Below, in pieces: positions 7,311-14,435 of a stretch of DNA of 17,614 nucleotides. The DNA is taken from positions 1-17,614 of the forward strand of contig CAZITB010000058.1 in NCBI GenBank assembly GCA_964542055.1, read 5' to 3'. Every line of letters begins with the position of its first letter. Position 1 is the stretch's first letter. Position numbers and translations under genes: made by a program. This stretch comes from CAZITB01 sp964542055. GTDB taxonomy: Bacteria > Planctomycetota > Phycisphaerae > Sedimentisphaerales > CAMDDF01. Below the pieces are notes generated by a model. It saw nothing but the letters and a program-made list of their open reading frames with translations, had not been told where the DNA came from and did not search any database.

Positions 7311-8374
7311 ACTCTAAACTAATAAATCCGGATTTCGAATACGACCAGCTTTTCCTCGTTGGCGATATTGGCGGCACAAACACCACCTTTGCCCTGGTCG
7401 GCCATAAAAATGATAATTTTCAAAAAATTCTCAAATGCTCATTCCAGTCACAGCAGCTCGACGGAGCAGAAAAAGCAATACAGCAGACACTTTCATTCGC
7501 TCAGGACCAAAACGAAAATTTCAAACCGGATTACTGCTGCATCTCCGCCGCCGGCCCCGTAAAAAATAACACCTGCAGATTGACAAACCTTCCATGGGAA
7601 ATCGATGGCAACCAGCTTGAAAATAATCTGGGCATTAAAACCCTCGTCATAAACGACTTCCAAGCCATAAGTTTCTCTCTGCCCGTCCTCGATCTATCCG
7701 ACGAAACCGTAATCCATCAGCTGAAAAAAGCCCCCCCGCGATCTAACACCAAATCCCAGGTCCGCGCCGTTGTCGGTGCAGGAACAGGCCTCGGCGTCGG
7801 CTACATAATAACTATAGATGGCAAACATTTCGCCTGCCCCTCTGAAGGCGGCCATATCAACTACGCTTGCACCGACCGGCAAACAGACAAACTCAAAAAA
7901 TACCTCGTAAACGAACTTGGCATGATCAACGAAGCAGAAACTTTCATCTCCGGCAAAGCCATAGCCAGCATATTCAAATTTTTCATCGACATCGAAAAAG
8001 TCCCCCTCGATCCCACACTCCAAAAAATTCAGCAGACACCCGATTCCGACAAACCAAAGCTCATCACCCAAAACGCCCCGAACTCCCAAACATGTCGCCA
8101 AATACTCCGGCTCTTCGTAAAACTTTATGCCGATTTCGCCCGAAACATCGCAACTGTTATGCTCCCCGACGATGGGCTTTTTGTCGCTGGCGGAATCGTT
8201 ACTAAAATGACCAACTACTTTACAGAAGATGATCGCTTCATGAAGACATTCCTGACACATGAAAACTCAAATATAGCCCAGCGAATCGACAACATCCCCG
8301 TTTATTTGGTAATGGACTATTCCGTATCACTGATCGGCGCCGCAAATGCCGCATTCGAGCATTTTTGTAAGTAA
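7307..8374 (+). CDS. glk: Glucokinase, Glk family (Pfam PF02685 type)
   Basis: An ATP-dependent glucokinase giving glucose 6-phosphate in the cytoplasm. It follows the E. coli Glk pattern. The phosphate loop GDIGGTN is at 19-25 and AGPVKNNTCRLTNLPW at 82-97. The catalytic base is Asp117 in INDF, GAGTGLGVG is at 157-165, and sugar-binding SEGGH is at 179-183. Near the C-terminus it has GLFVAGGIV and IPVYLVMDYSVSLIGAANAA, both as in Glk. At 355 residues it is about 35 longer than E. coli Glk, with much of the extra length around residues 225-265. It overlaps galE by 4 bp. A second, ROK-type sugar kinase follows after 13 bp, so the cluster encodes two kinases from different families. Confidence 0.93.
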   Translation: MNSKLINPDFEYDQLFLVGDIGGTNTTFALVGHKNDNFQKILKCSFQSQQLDGAEKAIQQTLSFAQDQNENFKPDYCCISAAGPVKNNTCRLTNLPWEIDGNQLENNLGIKTLVINDFQAISFSLPVLDLSDETVIHQLKKAPPRSNTKSQVRAVVGAGTGLGVGYIITIDGKHFACPSEGGHINYACTDRQTDKLKKYLVNELGMINEAETFISGKAIASIFKFFIDIEKVPLDPTLQKIQQTPDSDKPKLITQNAPNSQTCRQILRLFVKLYADFARNIATVMLPDDGLFVAGGIVTKMTNYFTEDDRFMKTFLTHENSNIAQRIDNIPVYLVMDYSVSLIGAANAAFEHFCK

Positions 8375-8387
8375 TAATGGAGAACAA

Positions 8388-9362
8388 ATGCAAGTTTACT
8401 ATCTGGGAATTGATCTGGGCGGCACTAACATAAAGGCAGGCCTCTTTGACGAAAATTTAAACCTCATAAAAAAAGTTTCAACCCCCACACAAGCCGATAC
8501 AAACGCCGAAAATGTCGTCGAAAGACTCGCTGCCCTCGTTGACGATTTAATTGAGAAAACCGGCATTGACCGCTCAAGAATTGTAGCCGGAGGCCTTGGC
8601 ACCCCTGGGCCTGTAAATCTAAAAGAAGGCGCTGTTGTCGCCGCTCCAAACCTGCCATGCTTTAAAAACACACCTTTGCGAGAAATGGTCAGTCAGCGGC
8701 TGCAAATACCTTTCGTAATGGAAAAAGATTCAAACGCCGCCTGTTGGGGAGAACACGTAATCGGTGCAGGAAAAGGGATCGATAACATGATCTTCCTGAC
8801 TTTGGGCACCGGCGTTGGAGGCGGATTAATCGTCAATGGCCAGTTAGTTCATGGCAATACAGACAGCGCCGCCGAATTTGGCCACATCATCATATATCCC
8901 GACGGAAGACTTTGTGGTTGCGGTCAGCGAGGATGCGTCGAAGCGTACTCCTCTGCCAATTCCACCGTCGCCAGGGCACTCGAACAATTACAAAAAGGCC
9001 GCAAATCAAACCTCTTCCAGATACTGGAAAACGGCAAAGACCTAACTTCTAAAGATATCTACCAAGCCGCCGCCAAAGGCGACCCGCTGGCAATTGAGAT
9101 CACCGATGGTACCGCAAAAGCCCTTGGTTTGCTTTGCGTAAGTATGCTCCATTTTTCATGCCCCAAACGTATCGTCCTGGCAGGGGGGATGATCGCCGCA
9201 GGCGATATGCTCCTTGACAAAATCCGGTACTATTTCAATAAATATATATGGTCAATGAAAAAAGAATCCGTGGAAATTTGTTTTGCCACACTCGGCGAAG
9301 ATGCGGGCATAATCGGCAACGCTTCATTGGCAGAACATGCTCATAAAAGAAACTTGATTTGA
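8388..9362 (+). CDS. ROK-family sugar kinase (glucokinase-like)
   Basis: A 324-residue ROK-family kinase, most likely acting on glucose or a related hexose. It has the phosphate loop DLGGTN (9-14), GTPGPV (71-76) and catalytic Asp114 in EKDSNAA. LGTGVGGGLI follows at 139-148. The ROK zinc site consists of His166 (EFGH) and the cysteines 176, 178 and 183 in CGCGQRGC, followed by VEAY. The start at 8388 is chosen because GGAG lies at 8379-8382; the frame is open upstream to an ATG at 8346, but that overlaps glk and has no ribosome site. It ends 26 bp from the converging nrpR stop. Exact substrate (glucose, fructose, mannose or N-acetylglucosamine) cannot be fixed by eye. Confidence 0.92.
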   Translation: MQVYYLGIDLGGTNIKAGLFDENLNLIKKVSTPTQADTNAENVVERLAALVDDLIEKTGIDRSRIVAGGLGTPGPVNLKEGAVVAAPNLPCFKNTPLREMVSQRLQIPFVMEKDSNAACWGEHVIGAGKGIDNMIFLTLGTGVGGGLIVNGQLVHGNTDSAAEFGHIIIYPDGRLCGCGQRGCVEAYSSANSTVARALEQLQKGRKSNLFQILENGKDLTSKDIYQAAAKGDPLAIEITDGTAKALGLLCVSMLHFSCPKRIVLAGGMIAAGDMLLDKIRYYFNKYIWSMKKESVEICFATLGEDAGIIGNASLAEHAHKRNLI

Positions 9363-9383
9363 TAAGAGTAATACTAGTTTCTT
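9347..9383. repeat. Inverted repeat across the converging ends of the ROK kinase gene and nrpR
   Basis: AAGAAACT (9347-9354) and AGTTTCTT (9376-9383) are perfect 8-bp arms around 21 bases. On the minus strand the second arm is followed by TTAT, so it could be a weak end for the nrpR transcript. On the plus strand no T tract follows. The AT-rich stem makes this uncertain. Confidence 0.4.
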
Positions 9384-9388
9384 AAAAA

Positions 9389-10390
9389 TTATAAAAAGTT
9401 CTCAAGCCGTTTTGGAAATTCTTTATAACTGAACAGCCTGTCATACTCTATCAGACCCGAAAGGGCACGCGAAAATATTCTTTGCTCACGCTCTTCTAAA
9501 ATGGCTATCGGGTTCAATCCTCCAACCAGTATCGCCCCGATTCTGCCCTGCGACACCGGAACATCCAAAAGCGGCTGACCCGGTAAGCCCAGCTTCATGA
9601 TTGCGTTTAGCCCAACTTCATCAAGCCGTTGATTAATATTAACCACCCGTTTTCTGCTCTCTGCAGGCAGCTCCCTGAAACTTGCGCCTATCAATCCGTT
9701 ACCGTCACTGACCGCACCATGATAATCGGTCATACCGCTTCGAATAAATATCTCCAGCGGGTCGATACTCGTACCATCATAATGGATCATCTCCACAAAA
9801 CGAAACGGCTTGCCCTTATTAATCTTCAAAAGCCCGCCGAATCGAGACGCCATCGGTATGCCGTGTTTAAGCAAAATACCATTTATGGTAATCGAACAAA
9901 CTGTACAAAATCCAACCTTACCCTTTGGAATAACCACCTGCCCCACACTCTCGCCCGGAGCCAGCAAAGTCATCAGCTTTCCCATACCGTAACCGTATTC
10001 AAAAACCTGGCATATCTTATTGACGAAACTCGCCAGCTTTTGCGGCTCAACAAGCGAAGTATTTACAACCACTGTCCCGCTGGTCAAAGGCAGATCAAAA
10101 CTCATATTATAGATCATCTGGTCGATCTTGGCCGATAGATAGCCCGGCCTTTGAATAATCTGTGACGAATGCAGCTCAGCCAATCCCGCTTCGGAAATCG
10201 TCCGCCCCTTTTTACCGTGAGCGATTGTAAAACCGACCTCGTCAAGTTCTTTAAGGTAAAATCTCACGGTACGTTCGCTGAAATCTATACCGCTTGAATT
10301 GAGCAGCTCACAAATCCTTGAAGAACTCGCAGGGCCGTTTTGTTGTTTCAAAACGTTCAATATGGCAATTTTTTTATCGATCTTTGACAT
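9389..10390 (-). CDS. nrpR: NrpR-type nitrogen regulator (winged helix plus one NrpR/DUF128 domain)
   Basis: A 333-residue transcription regulator. Residues 1-75 form a winged-helix DNA-binding domain in which SERTVRFYLKELDEVGF (38-54) is the recognition region. Residues about 80-320 form one NrpR (DUF128) domain, with hallmark segments GTVVVN (105-110), GKVGFCTVCSITINGILLK (157-175), SRFGGLL (182-188) and QGRIGAILVGGLNPIA (281-296). In methanogens NrpR represses nitrogen genes and is released by 2-oxoglutarate. HTH plus one domain is the NrpRI layout. The gene is divergent from gdhA across a palindrome-rich region, which supports a nitrogen-control role. The start lacks a clear Shine-Dalgarno site. 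Family is confident; target and ligand are inferred. Confidence 0.88.
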   Translation of the reverse strand: MSKIDKKIAILNVLKQQNGPASSSRICELLNSSGIDFSERTVRFYLKELDEVGFTIAHGKKGRTISEAGLAELHSSQIIQRPGYLSAKIDQMIYNMSFDLPLTSGTVVVNTSLVEPQKLASFVNKICQVFEYGYGMGKLMTLLAPGESVGQVVIPKGKVGFCTVCSITINGILLKHGIPMASRFGGLLKINKGKPFRFVEMIHYDGTSIDPLEIFIRSGMTDYHGAVSDGNGLIGASFRELPAESRKRVVNINQRLDEVGLNAIMKLGLPGQPLLDVPVSQGRIGAILVGGLNPIAILEEREQRIFSRALSGLIEYDRLFSYKEFPKRLENFL

Positions 10391-10409
10391 TTTTTTTTAC
10401 TAATTTTCT

Positions 10410-10496
10410 TTGGCAAAAAAACCGTTTAGGCCTATATAATGTTAGTTGGCAGGGCTATTATAACGGTTGGTCGGCAAATTTCAAATATTTTTGCCA
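10410..10496. promoter_or_regulatory. Cluster of TTGGCAA half-sites near the nrpR promoter
   Basis: TTGGCAA occurs at 10410-10416, TTGGCA at 10446-10451, TCGGCAA at 10471-10477 and the reverse form TTGCCA at 10491-10496. These are the same half-site as in the perfect palindrome at 10511-10526. Two of them flank the -10 box proposed for nrpR, so they could let NrpR control its own gene. Some may be chance in AT-rich sequence, and TTGGCA also resembles a -35 box. Confidence 0.5.
10457..10484 (-). promoter_or_regulatory. Candidate promoter of nrpR
   Basis: On the minus strand TTGAAA (10484-10479) and a perfect TATAAT (10462-10457) are 16 bp apart. Transcription would start near 10450, giving a leader of about 60 nt. 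The half-site TCGGCAA lies inside the spacer and TTGGCA lies at the expected start. Confidence 0.55.
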
Positions 10497-10510
10497 CTCA
10501 GGGGCACCTT

Positions 10511-10526
10511 TTGGCAATTTTGCCAA
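10511..10526. promoter_or_regulatory. Perfect palindrome, candidate NrpR operator
   Basis: TTGGCAATTTTGCCAA has two perfect 7-bp arms around 2 bases. Written as TGGC-N6-GCCA it has the same 4-6-4 layout as the GGAA-N6-TTCC operator of methanogen NrpR, with different bases. It lies between the divergent nrpR and gdhA genes, centred about 106 bp before the expected gdhA start of transcription. A further half-site lies at 10584-10590 next to the gdhA promoter. Confidence 0.6.
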
Positions 10527-10550
10527 TCTTAAGTCGCTAAAAATGCCTTG

Positions 10551-10567
10551 ATTAACTTATAGTTAAT
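10551..10567. promoter_or_regulatory. Second perfect palindrome upstream of gdhA
   Basis: ATTAACT and AGTTAAT form perfect 7-bp arms around TAT. The sequence is unlike the TTGGCAA sites, so it would be read by a different protein. Its centre is about 66 bp before the expected gdhA start, a place often used by activators. AT-rich palindromes can arise by chance. Confidence 0.45.
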
Positions 10568-10583
10568 TATTATTTACTATTAA

Positions 10584-10618
10584 TTGGCAATCTTGTGTTA
10601 ACATAAAAGCACTATAAT
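10584..10618 (+). promoter_or_regulatory. Candidate gdhA promoter with overlapping TTGGCAA half-site
   Basis: A perfect TATAAT is at 10613-10618, but no good -35 stands 16-18 bp upstream. The hexamer at 17 bp is ATCTTG. The half-site TTGGCAA is at 10584-10590, touching the -35 position. A strong -10 with a poor -35 suggests help from an activator. Transcription would start near 10625, with a leader of about 50 nt. Confidence 0.55.
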
Positions 10619-10674
10619 ATACCAAAAAACACAATGATCTGAATTTGTAAAATTTTTTCAAACAGGAGAAAGTT

Positions 10675-12018
10675 ATGTCCGCAAAAGATTACATACAAAG
10701 CGTTTATGAGCTGGCTGTAAAGAAAAACCCCGGCGAAACTGAATTTCACCAGGCAGTAAAGGAAGTTGTTGAGAGCCTCGAACCCATTCTGGCAAAAAGA
10801 AACGACTACATCGAAGCCAGAATCCTCGAAAGAATAATCGAACCCGAAAGAGTTCTCATGTTCCGCGTTCCCTGGATCGACGACAAAGGAACCCCGCAGA
10901 TAAACAGAGGCTTTAGGGTCGAATTCAATAGCGCACTGGGCCCATACAAAGGCGGCCTGAGGTTTCATCCGAGTGTTTATTTGGGAATCATTAAATTTTT
11001 GGGTTTCGAGCAGATATTTAAAAATTCGCTTACCGGCCTGATAATGGGTGGTGCAAAAGGAGGAAGTGACTTCGATCCCAAGGGTAAAAGCGACAACGAA
11101 GTTATGCGATTCTGCCAGAGTTTCATGACCGAACTTAGCAGGCATATCGGAGCCGATACTGACGTTCCAGCCGGCGATATCGGTGTAGGCGGCAGAGAAG
11201 TTGGCTTTATGTTCGGGCAGTACAAAAGGCTGAGAAATGAATTTACAGGTGTGTTAACTGGTAAAGGCCTCAAGTGGGGCGGTTCGCTTTGCAGGACAGA
11301 AGCCACCGGTTACGGCCTGGTTTATATAGTTGATGAATTCCTCAAGGAAAATGACGACAGCTTCGAAGGCAAAGATGTTGTGGTTTCAGGTTCAGGAAAC
11401 GTGGCAATCTACGCTGCCGAAAAAGTTCAGCAGTTAGGTGGAAAAGTTATCTCGCTGAGCGATTCAGGCGGATACGTTCATGATCCTGACGGAATAAATC
11501 TCGATACTGTTAAGCAGATCAAGGAAGTTAAAAGAAAACGCATCAGCGAATATATCAAATATCACAAACATGCAAAATACACCGAAGGCTTTAAAGGCAT
11601 CTGGACGATCCCCTGTGATGTGGCATTGCCAAGTGCGACCCAGAACGAGCTGGACGAAGAAGGCGCAAAGGCACTTGTCAAAAATAAATGTATGGTTGTC
11701 GCAGAAGGTGCAAATATGCCCTCGACCCCCGAAGCTGCGGATGTGTTCCTCGAAAATGGTATCGCGTTCCTTCCAGGTAAAGCCGCTAACGCAGGCGGCG
11801 TAGCAGTATCAGGCCTGGAAATGACACAGAACAGCCAGAGATTCGCATGGACATTCAAGGAAGTCGATCTCAAACTCAAGAACATCATGAAAAACATCTT
11901 CATTAGCATCAAAGATGCATCTGATGAATGCGGCTGTCCGGGCAATTATATTGTCGGTGCAAACGTGGCAGGATTTGAAAAGGTCGCAGACGCGATGATC
12001 CAGCAGGGACTTGTTTAA
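10675..12018 (+). CDS. gdhA: Glutamate dehydrogenase, hexameric, probably NADP-specific
   Basis: Catalyses reversible reductive amination of 2-oxoglutarate with ammonium to glutamate, the direct ammonium entry route in the cytoplasm. The 447-residue length is that of the hexameric 50-kDa bacterial class. The catalytic lysine is Lys128 in GGAKGGSDFDPKGKS (125-139). Asp168 lies in DVPAGDIGVGGREVG (163-177), and the dinucleotide loop GSGNVA is at 239-244. SLSDSGGYVHD after the second strand resembles NADP-dependent members. AGGAG stands 6 bases before the ATG. The gene faces nrpR, whose methanogen homologues sense 2-oxoglutarate, the substrate of this enzyme. A terminator follows after 21 bp. 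Coenzyme preference is inferred from family likeness only. Confidence 0.97.
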   Translation: MSAKDYIQSVYELAVKKNPGETEFHQAVKEVVESLEPILAKRNDYIEARILERIIEPERVLMFRVPWIDDKGTPQINRGFRVEFNSALGPYKGGLRFHPSVYLGIIKFLGFEQIFKNSLTGLIMGGAKGGSDFDPKGKSDNEVMRFCQSFMTELSRHIGADTDVPAGDIGVGGREVGFMFGQYKRLRNEFTGVLTGKGLKWGGSLCRTEATGYGLVYIVDEFLKENDDSFEGKDVVVSGSGNVAIYAAEKVQQLGGKVISLSDSGGYVHDPDGINLDTVKQIKEVKRKRISEYIKYHKHAKYTEGFKGIWTIPCDVALPSATQNELDEEGAKALVKNKCMVVAEGANMPSTPEAADVFLENGIAFLPGKAANAGGVAVSGLEMTQNSQRFAWTFKEVDLKLKNIMKNIFISIKDASDECGCPGNYIVGANVAGFEKVADAMIQQGLV

Positions 12019-12039
12019 GCATACTCTTGTCAGAAATCG

Positions 12040-12071
12040 AAAGGGCCGGCTTCAAAACCGGTCCTTTTTTT
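12040..12071 (+). terminator. Rho-independent terminator of gdhA
   Basis: AAAGGGCCGG and CCGGTCCTTT form a 10-bp stem with one G-T pair around an 8-base loop. A run of seven T residues (12065-12071) overlaps the end of the stem. It begins 21 bp after the gdhA stop. Confidence 0.88.
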
Positions 12072-12497
12072 ATGGGAAATTTGTTCGCAAATAAAATCAG
12101 CGGGCTCTGCGAAATCTGCGGTTAAACTCCGACACTGATAGCCTGACTTCTGAAGTCTGAATACTTTCAAAAATTTTTCAAAATTCTTGAATTTTTTACT
12201 TGCCGGGCAAAATCGCCCTTTTTTCCGAAAATCGCGCAAAGTGACCTAAAGTTGGGTCAAAGTTGGGGTAAACTGGCCAAAACCCGCTCAAAAGTGCCGG
12301 AAACCGCACCTTTTTCGATTTTACCGTAACTCAGCCTAAGCCTTTTATTTATAAGCACTTACGATAAAATTTAACCCGAGTCTTAAATACTTAGTGTCAT
12401 TTTCGCCCTTGCAGTTTTGGTACAATTTCGCGGCTTAGGCTCTGGGATGAAGAAAATCAGCGGATGGTCGGTTTTGAAGCATTGAAGGGCTGAACGC
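12072..12497. other. Intergenic region of about 425 bp without a recognisable gene
   Basis: No coding frame with a ribosome site or family likeness was found, and no known RNA was recognised. It lies between the converging gdhA and ftsI genes, so no promoter is required here. Contents seen: a palindrome GACTTC-T-GAAGTC (12145-12157); AAAGTTGGG twice with an 11-bp period (12248-12256, 12259-12267); a 10-bp inverted pair AGCCTAAGCC (12332-12341) and GGCTTAGGCT (12432-12441); and AAAATCAGCGG at 12093-12103 and again at 12453-12463. It could be decayed sequence, a small RNA, or the landing place of a short repeat family. Confidence 0.6.
12332..12441. repeat. Perfect 10-bp inverted repeat, starts 100 bp apart
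   Basis: AGCCTAAGCC at 12332-12341 is the exact reverse complement of GGCTTAGGCT at 12432-12441. The 90 bases between them hold no frame. They could be the ends of a small element or the foot of a structured RNA; no target duplication was seen. Confidence 0.5.
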
Positions 12498-14216
12498 TTA
12501 ATTTGTCTTTTTTTCTGGCGGGACTTTCAGGTAGGTCAGTGTTTTTTCGATGATCTGTTTTACTACCGGGGCGGCAACGGTTCCTCCGGTATAGCCAAGA
12601 CCCAAGGAGCGGTTGGGTTTTTTTATTGAGACCAGCACCACTATTTCAGGATCCTCGGCGGGTGCGCCGCCTACGAATGATGCGATGTAGTTTCTTTCAT
12701 CGTAGCCTTTGCCGCCGGGCAGGGCGATGTTGGCGGTTCCTGTTTTGCCGAAGACCTGCCATTTTTCCAGTGCCGCTCTTTTGCCGGTTCCTTCGTTAAC
12801 CACCTTCGAAAGGGCCTGGCGGACGATCCAGTTGGCGTTGTCGGATGAGACGATGTGCCCGCCGGGGGGGCCTGCGGTGTTTGGCAGTTCGATTCGCTTG
12901 CCGTTGTCAGAGACTATTGCTTTTACGAGATATGGCCTTACCGTTTTGCCGCCGTTGGCGAGTATGCAGTATGCCCTGGCGATCTGTAATGCTGTTACCA
13001 GTACTTCCTGTCCGTATGGGATGCGTGTTACGCTGTAGCCAGTCCAGCCGCTTACCGGCCAGAGGATTCCCGCGTCTTCGCCGGGCAGATCGATGCCGGT
13101 TTTTCTGCCAAAGCCGAAGAGCCTCAGGCCGTCGTAAAGTTTTTGTTTTCCCATTTTCTGGCCGATCTTTGCCATGCCGATATTGCTGGAGTTTATCAGA
13201 ATGCCCTTAACGGTTAAATTACCGTAGCTGTGGTTGCCGTATTCGCCGATGGTGCCAAAGCCCTTGCCGGAGTACCGGCCCTGTTCGCAGAATATTTGTG
13301 TATCGCGGGTTATGACGTTTTCGTCTAGTGCCAGTGTTGCGACGATGGGCTTGAAGATGCTGCCCGGTTCGTATGTGTCAGTGATGGCGCAGTTTTTCAG
13401 ATGTTCGGGGCTTGCTTTGAAGAATTCGGAAGGTTCGAAATCGGGGAGCGAGACCATTGCGAGTACTTCGCCGGTGTCGGGTCTTATTACTATGGCCATC
13501 GCGCTTTGCGCCTGGTACTTTTTGTATTGTTCAGCCAAGGCATCATGGACGAAGTTCTGGATTGCTGAGTCGATGGTCAGTATCAGGCTACTGCCGTTTT
13601 GTGCTTTGTAGTGGACTTCGCTTGCCAGGCGGATCGGTCTTCTGGCGGAATCTGCTGTGAAGGTGTAATAGCCGGGTTGGCCCTTGAGTAAGTTTTCGTA
13701 TTTGAATTCTATTCCGGCCAGGCCTGTGTTATCGACGCCGACAAAGCCGGTTATATGACATGTCGAGCGGCCGTTCGGGTTATAACGTTTCCATTGGCTT
13801 TCGATGCCGATGCCGTATAGGTTTAGTTTATCGATTTGCTCTTTCTGTTTCAAGGTGATATCAGGCTCGATGATGGTATAGCGTGGACTATCGGATTTGG
13901 TGATCTTTTGTGAGATGATGTGGGCGGGCTGATCGATGATTTCGGCAAGGGCGGTTGCTGCGGTTTTATGGTCTTTTATGACTGCGGGGTCTGCGAAGAC
14001 GTTGTAGATTATGTTACTTATGGCTAGCTGATTGCCGCCGCGGTCGAGGATCATTCCGCGTCTGCATGGTTCGACAATTTTTAGATTTTGCTGTAGCTGG
14101 GTGTTTTCGCTGTACCATTTGCTTTTTTGTATCTGGATTTGGACGCATCTCCATATAAGCCCGGCGAATGCCGCAACAATAACTATCATCAGTATGACAG
14201 TGGTCTTTATTCGCAT
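12498..14216 (-). CDS. ftsI: Class B penicillin-binding protein, division transpeptidase (FtsI/PBP3)
   Basis: A D,D-transpeptidase that cross-links septal peptidoglycan, the target of beta-lactams. The 572-residue protein has an N-terminal membrane anchor (about 5-23) and a PBP dimerisation domain (about 45-205, with RRGMILDRGG at 52-61). The transpeptidase domain has all three motifs: SIFK with Ser286 and Lys289, SSN at 343-345, and KTG at 491-493. There are no PASTA domains. The position after mraZ-rsmH-ftsL points to the division PBP rather than the elongation one. Its ATG shares one base with the ftsL-like stop (TAATG), so translation is coupled. It is the last gene of the cluster and converges with gdhA. 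Confidence 0.95.
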   Translation of the reverse strand: MRIKTTVILMIVIVAAFAGLIWRCVQIQIQKSKWYSENTQLQQNLKIVEPCRRGMILDRGGNQLAISNIIYNVFADPAVIKDHKTAATALAEIIDQPAHIISQKITKSDSPRYTIIEPDITLKQKEQIDKLNLYGIGIESQWKRYNPNGRSTCHITGFVGVDNTGLAGIEFKYENLLKGQPGYYTFTADSARRPIRLASEVHYKAQNGSSLILTIDSAIQNFVHDALAEQYKKYQAQSAMAIVIRPDTGEVLAMVSLPDFEPSEFFKASPEHLKNCAITDTYEPGSIFKPIVATLALDENVITRDTQIFCEQGRYSGKGFGTIGEYGNHSYGNLTVKGILINSSNIGMAKIGQKMGKQKLYDGLRLFGFGRKTGIDLPGEDAGILWPVSGWTGYSVTRIPYGQEVLVTALQIARAYCILANGGKTVRPYLVKAIVSDNGKRIELPNTAGPPGGHIVSSDNANWIVRQALSKVVNEGTGKRAALEKWQVFGKTGTANIALPGGKGYDERNYIASFVGGAPAEDPEIVVLVSIKKPNRSLGLGYTGGTVAAPVVKQIIEKTLTYLKVPPEKKTN

Positions 14217-14434
14217 TATTCCACCTGCTCGAGGAATTTCAGGACTTTGCTGGAATTGGTGAGGTATTCGAGTTTGATGCGTTTTTGATATAGACTTTGC
14301 CGCAAGCGGGCCTGGGTTACCATGGCTGAGCGGAGCTGATAGAAGTTGTGGTTGTTGACGGCCCGGATGTGTACCGTTAGGATCATGAAGATGATAAGTG
14401 CGGTGATTACGAATATGATTCTAAAATGGCTCAT
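14216..14434 (-). CDS. ftsL: FtsL-like division protein (small bitopic membrane protein)
   Basis: A 72-residue protein with a short cytoplasmic start, one membrane helix (about 6-22) and a helical outer part (about 30-71) with coiled-coil character (ARLRQSLYQKRIKLEYL at 42-58). FtsL and DivIC-type proteins have this layout and recruit or activate the FtsW-FtsI synthase. The sequence is too short and divergent for certainty. The call rests mainly on topology and on its place directly before ftsI. It starts 1 base after the stop of the LysM gene and overlaps ftsI by 1 base. Confidence 0.68.
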   Translation of the reverse strand: MSHFRIIFVITALIIFMILTVHIRAVNNHNFYQLRSAMVTQARLRQSLYQKRIKLEYLTNSSKVLKFLEQVE

Positions 14435-14435
14435 T

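Noticed and set aside
7694..8260. Minus-strand frame of 188 codons inside glk
   Set aside because: Antisense to a conserved kinase, no ribosome site, odd composition.
8346..8387. Upstream ATG for the ROK kinase
   Set aside because: Lies inside glk without a ribosome site; the ATG at 8388 has GGAG and gives the normal ROK N-terminus.
10612..11145. Minus-strand frame of 177 codons over the gdhA start and promoter
   Set aside because: Antisense to gdhA; would begin inside the gene and end in its promoter region; no family likeness.
12202..12221. Small GGGC/GCCC hairpin with T tract
   Set aside because: Stem of only 4 bp; gdhA already has a much better terminator upstream.
12030..12239. Minus-strand frame of 69 codons after gdhA
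   Set aside because: Runs through the gdhA terminator, no Shine-Dalgarno site, basic and Phe-rich translation typical of noncoding AT-rich DNA.
12019..12497. Replication-origin DnaA boxes
   Set aside because: No TTATCCACA-like box was seen on either strand, so no origin is annotated.
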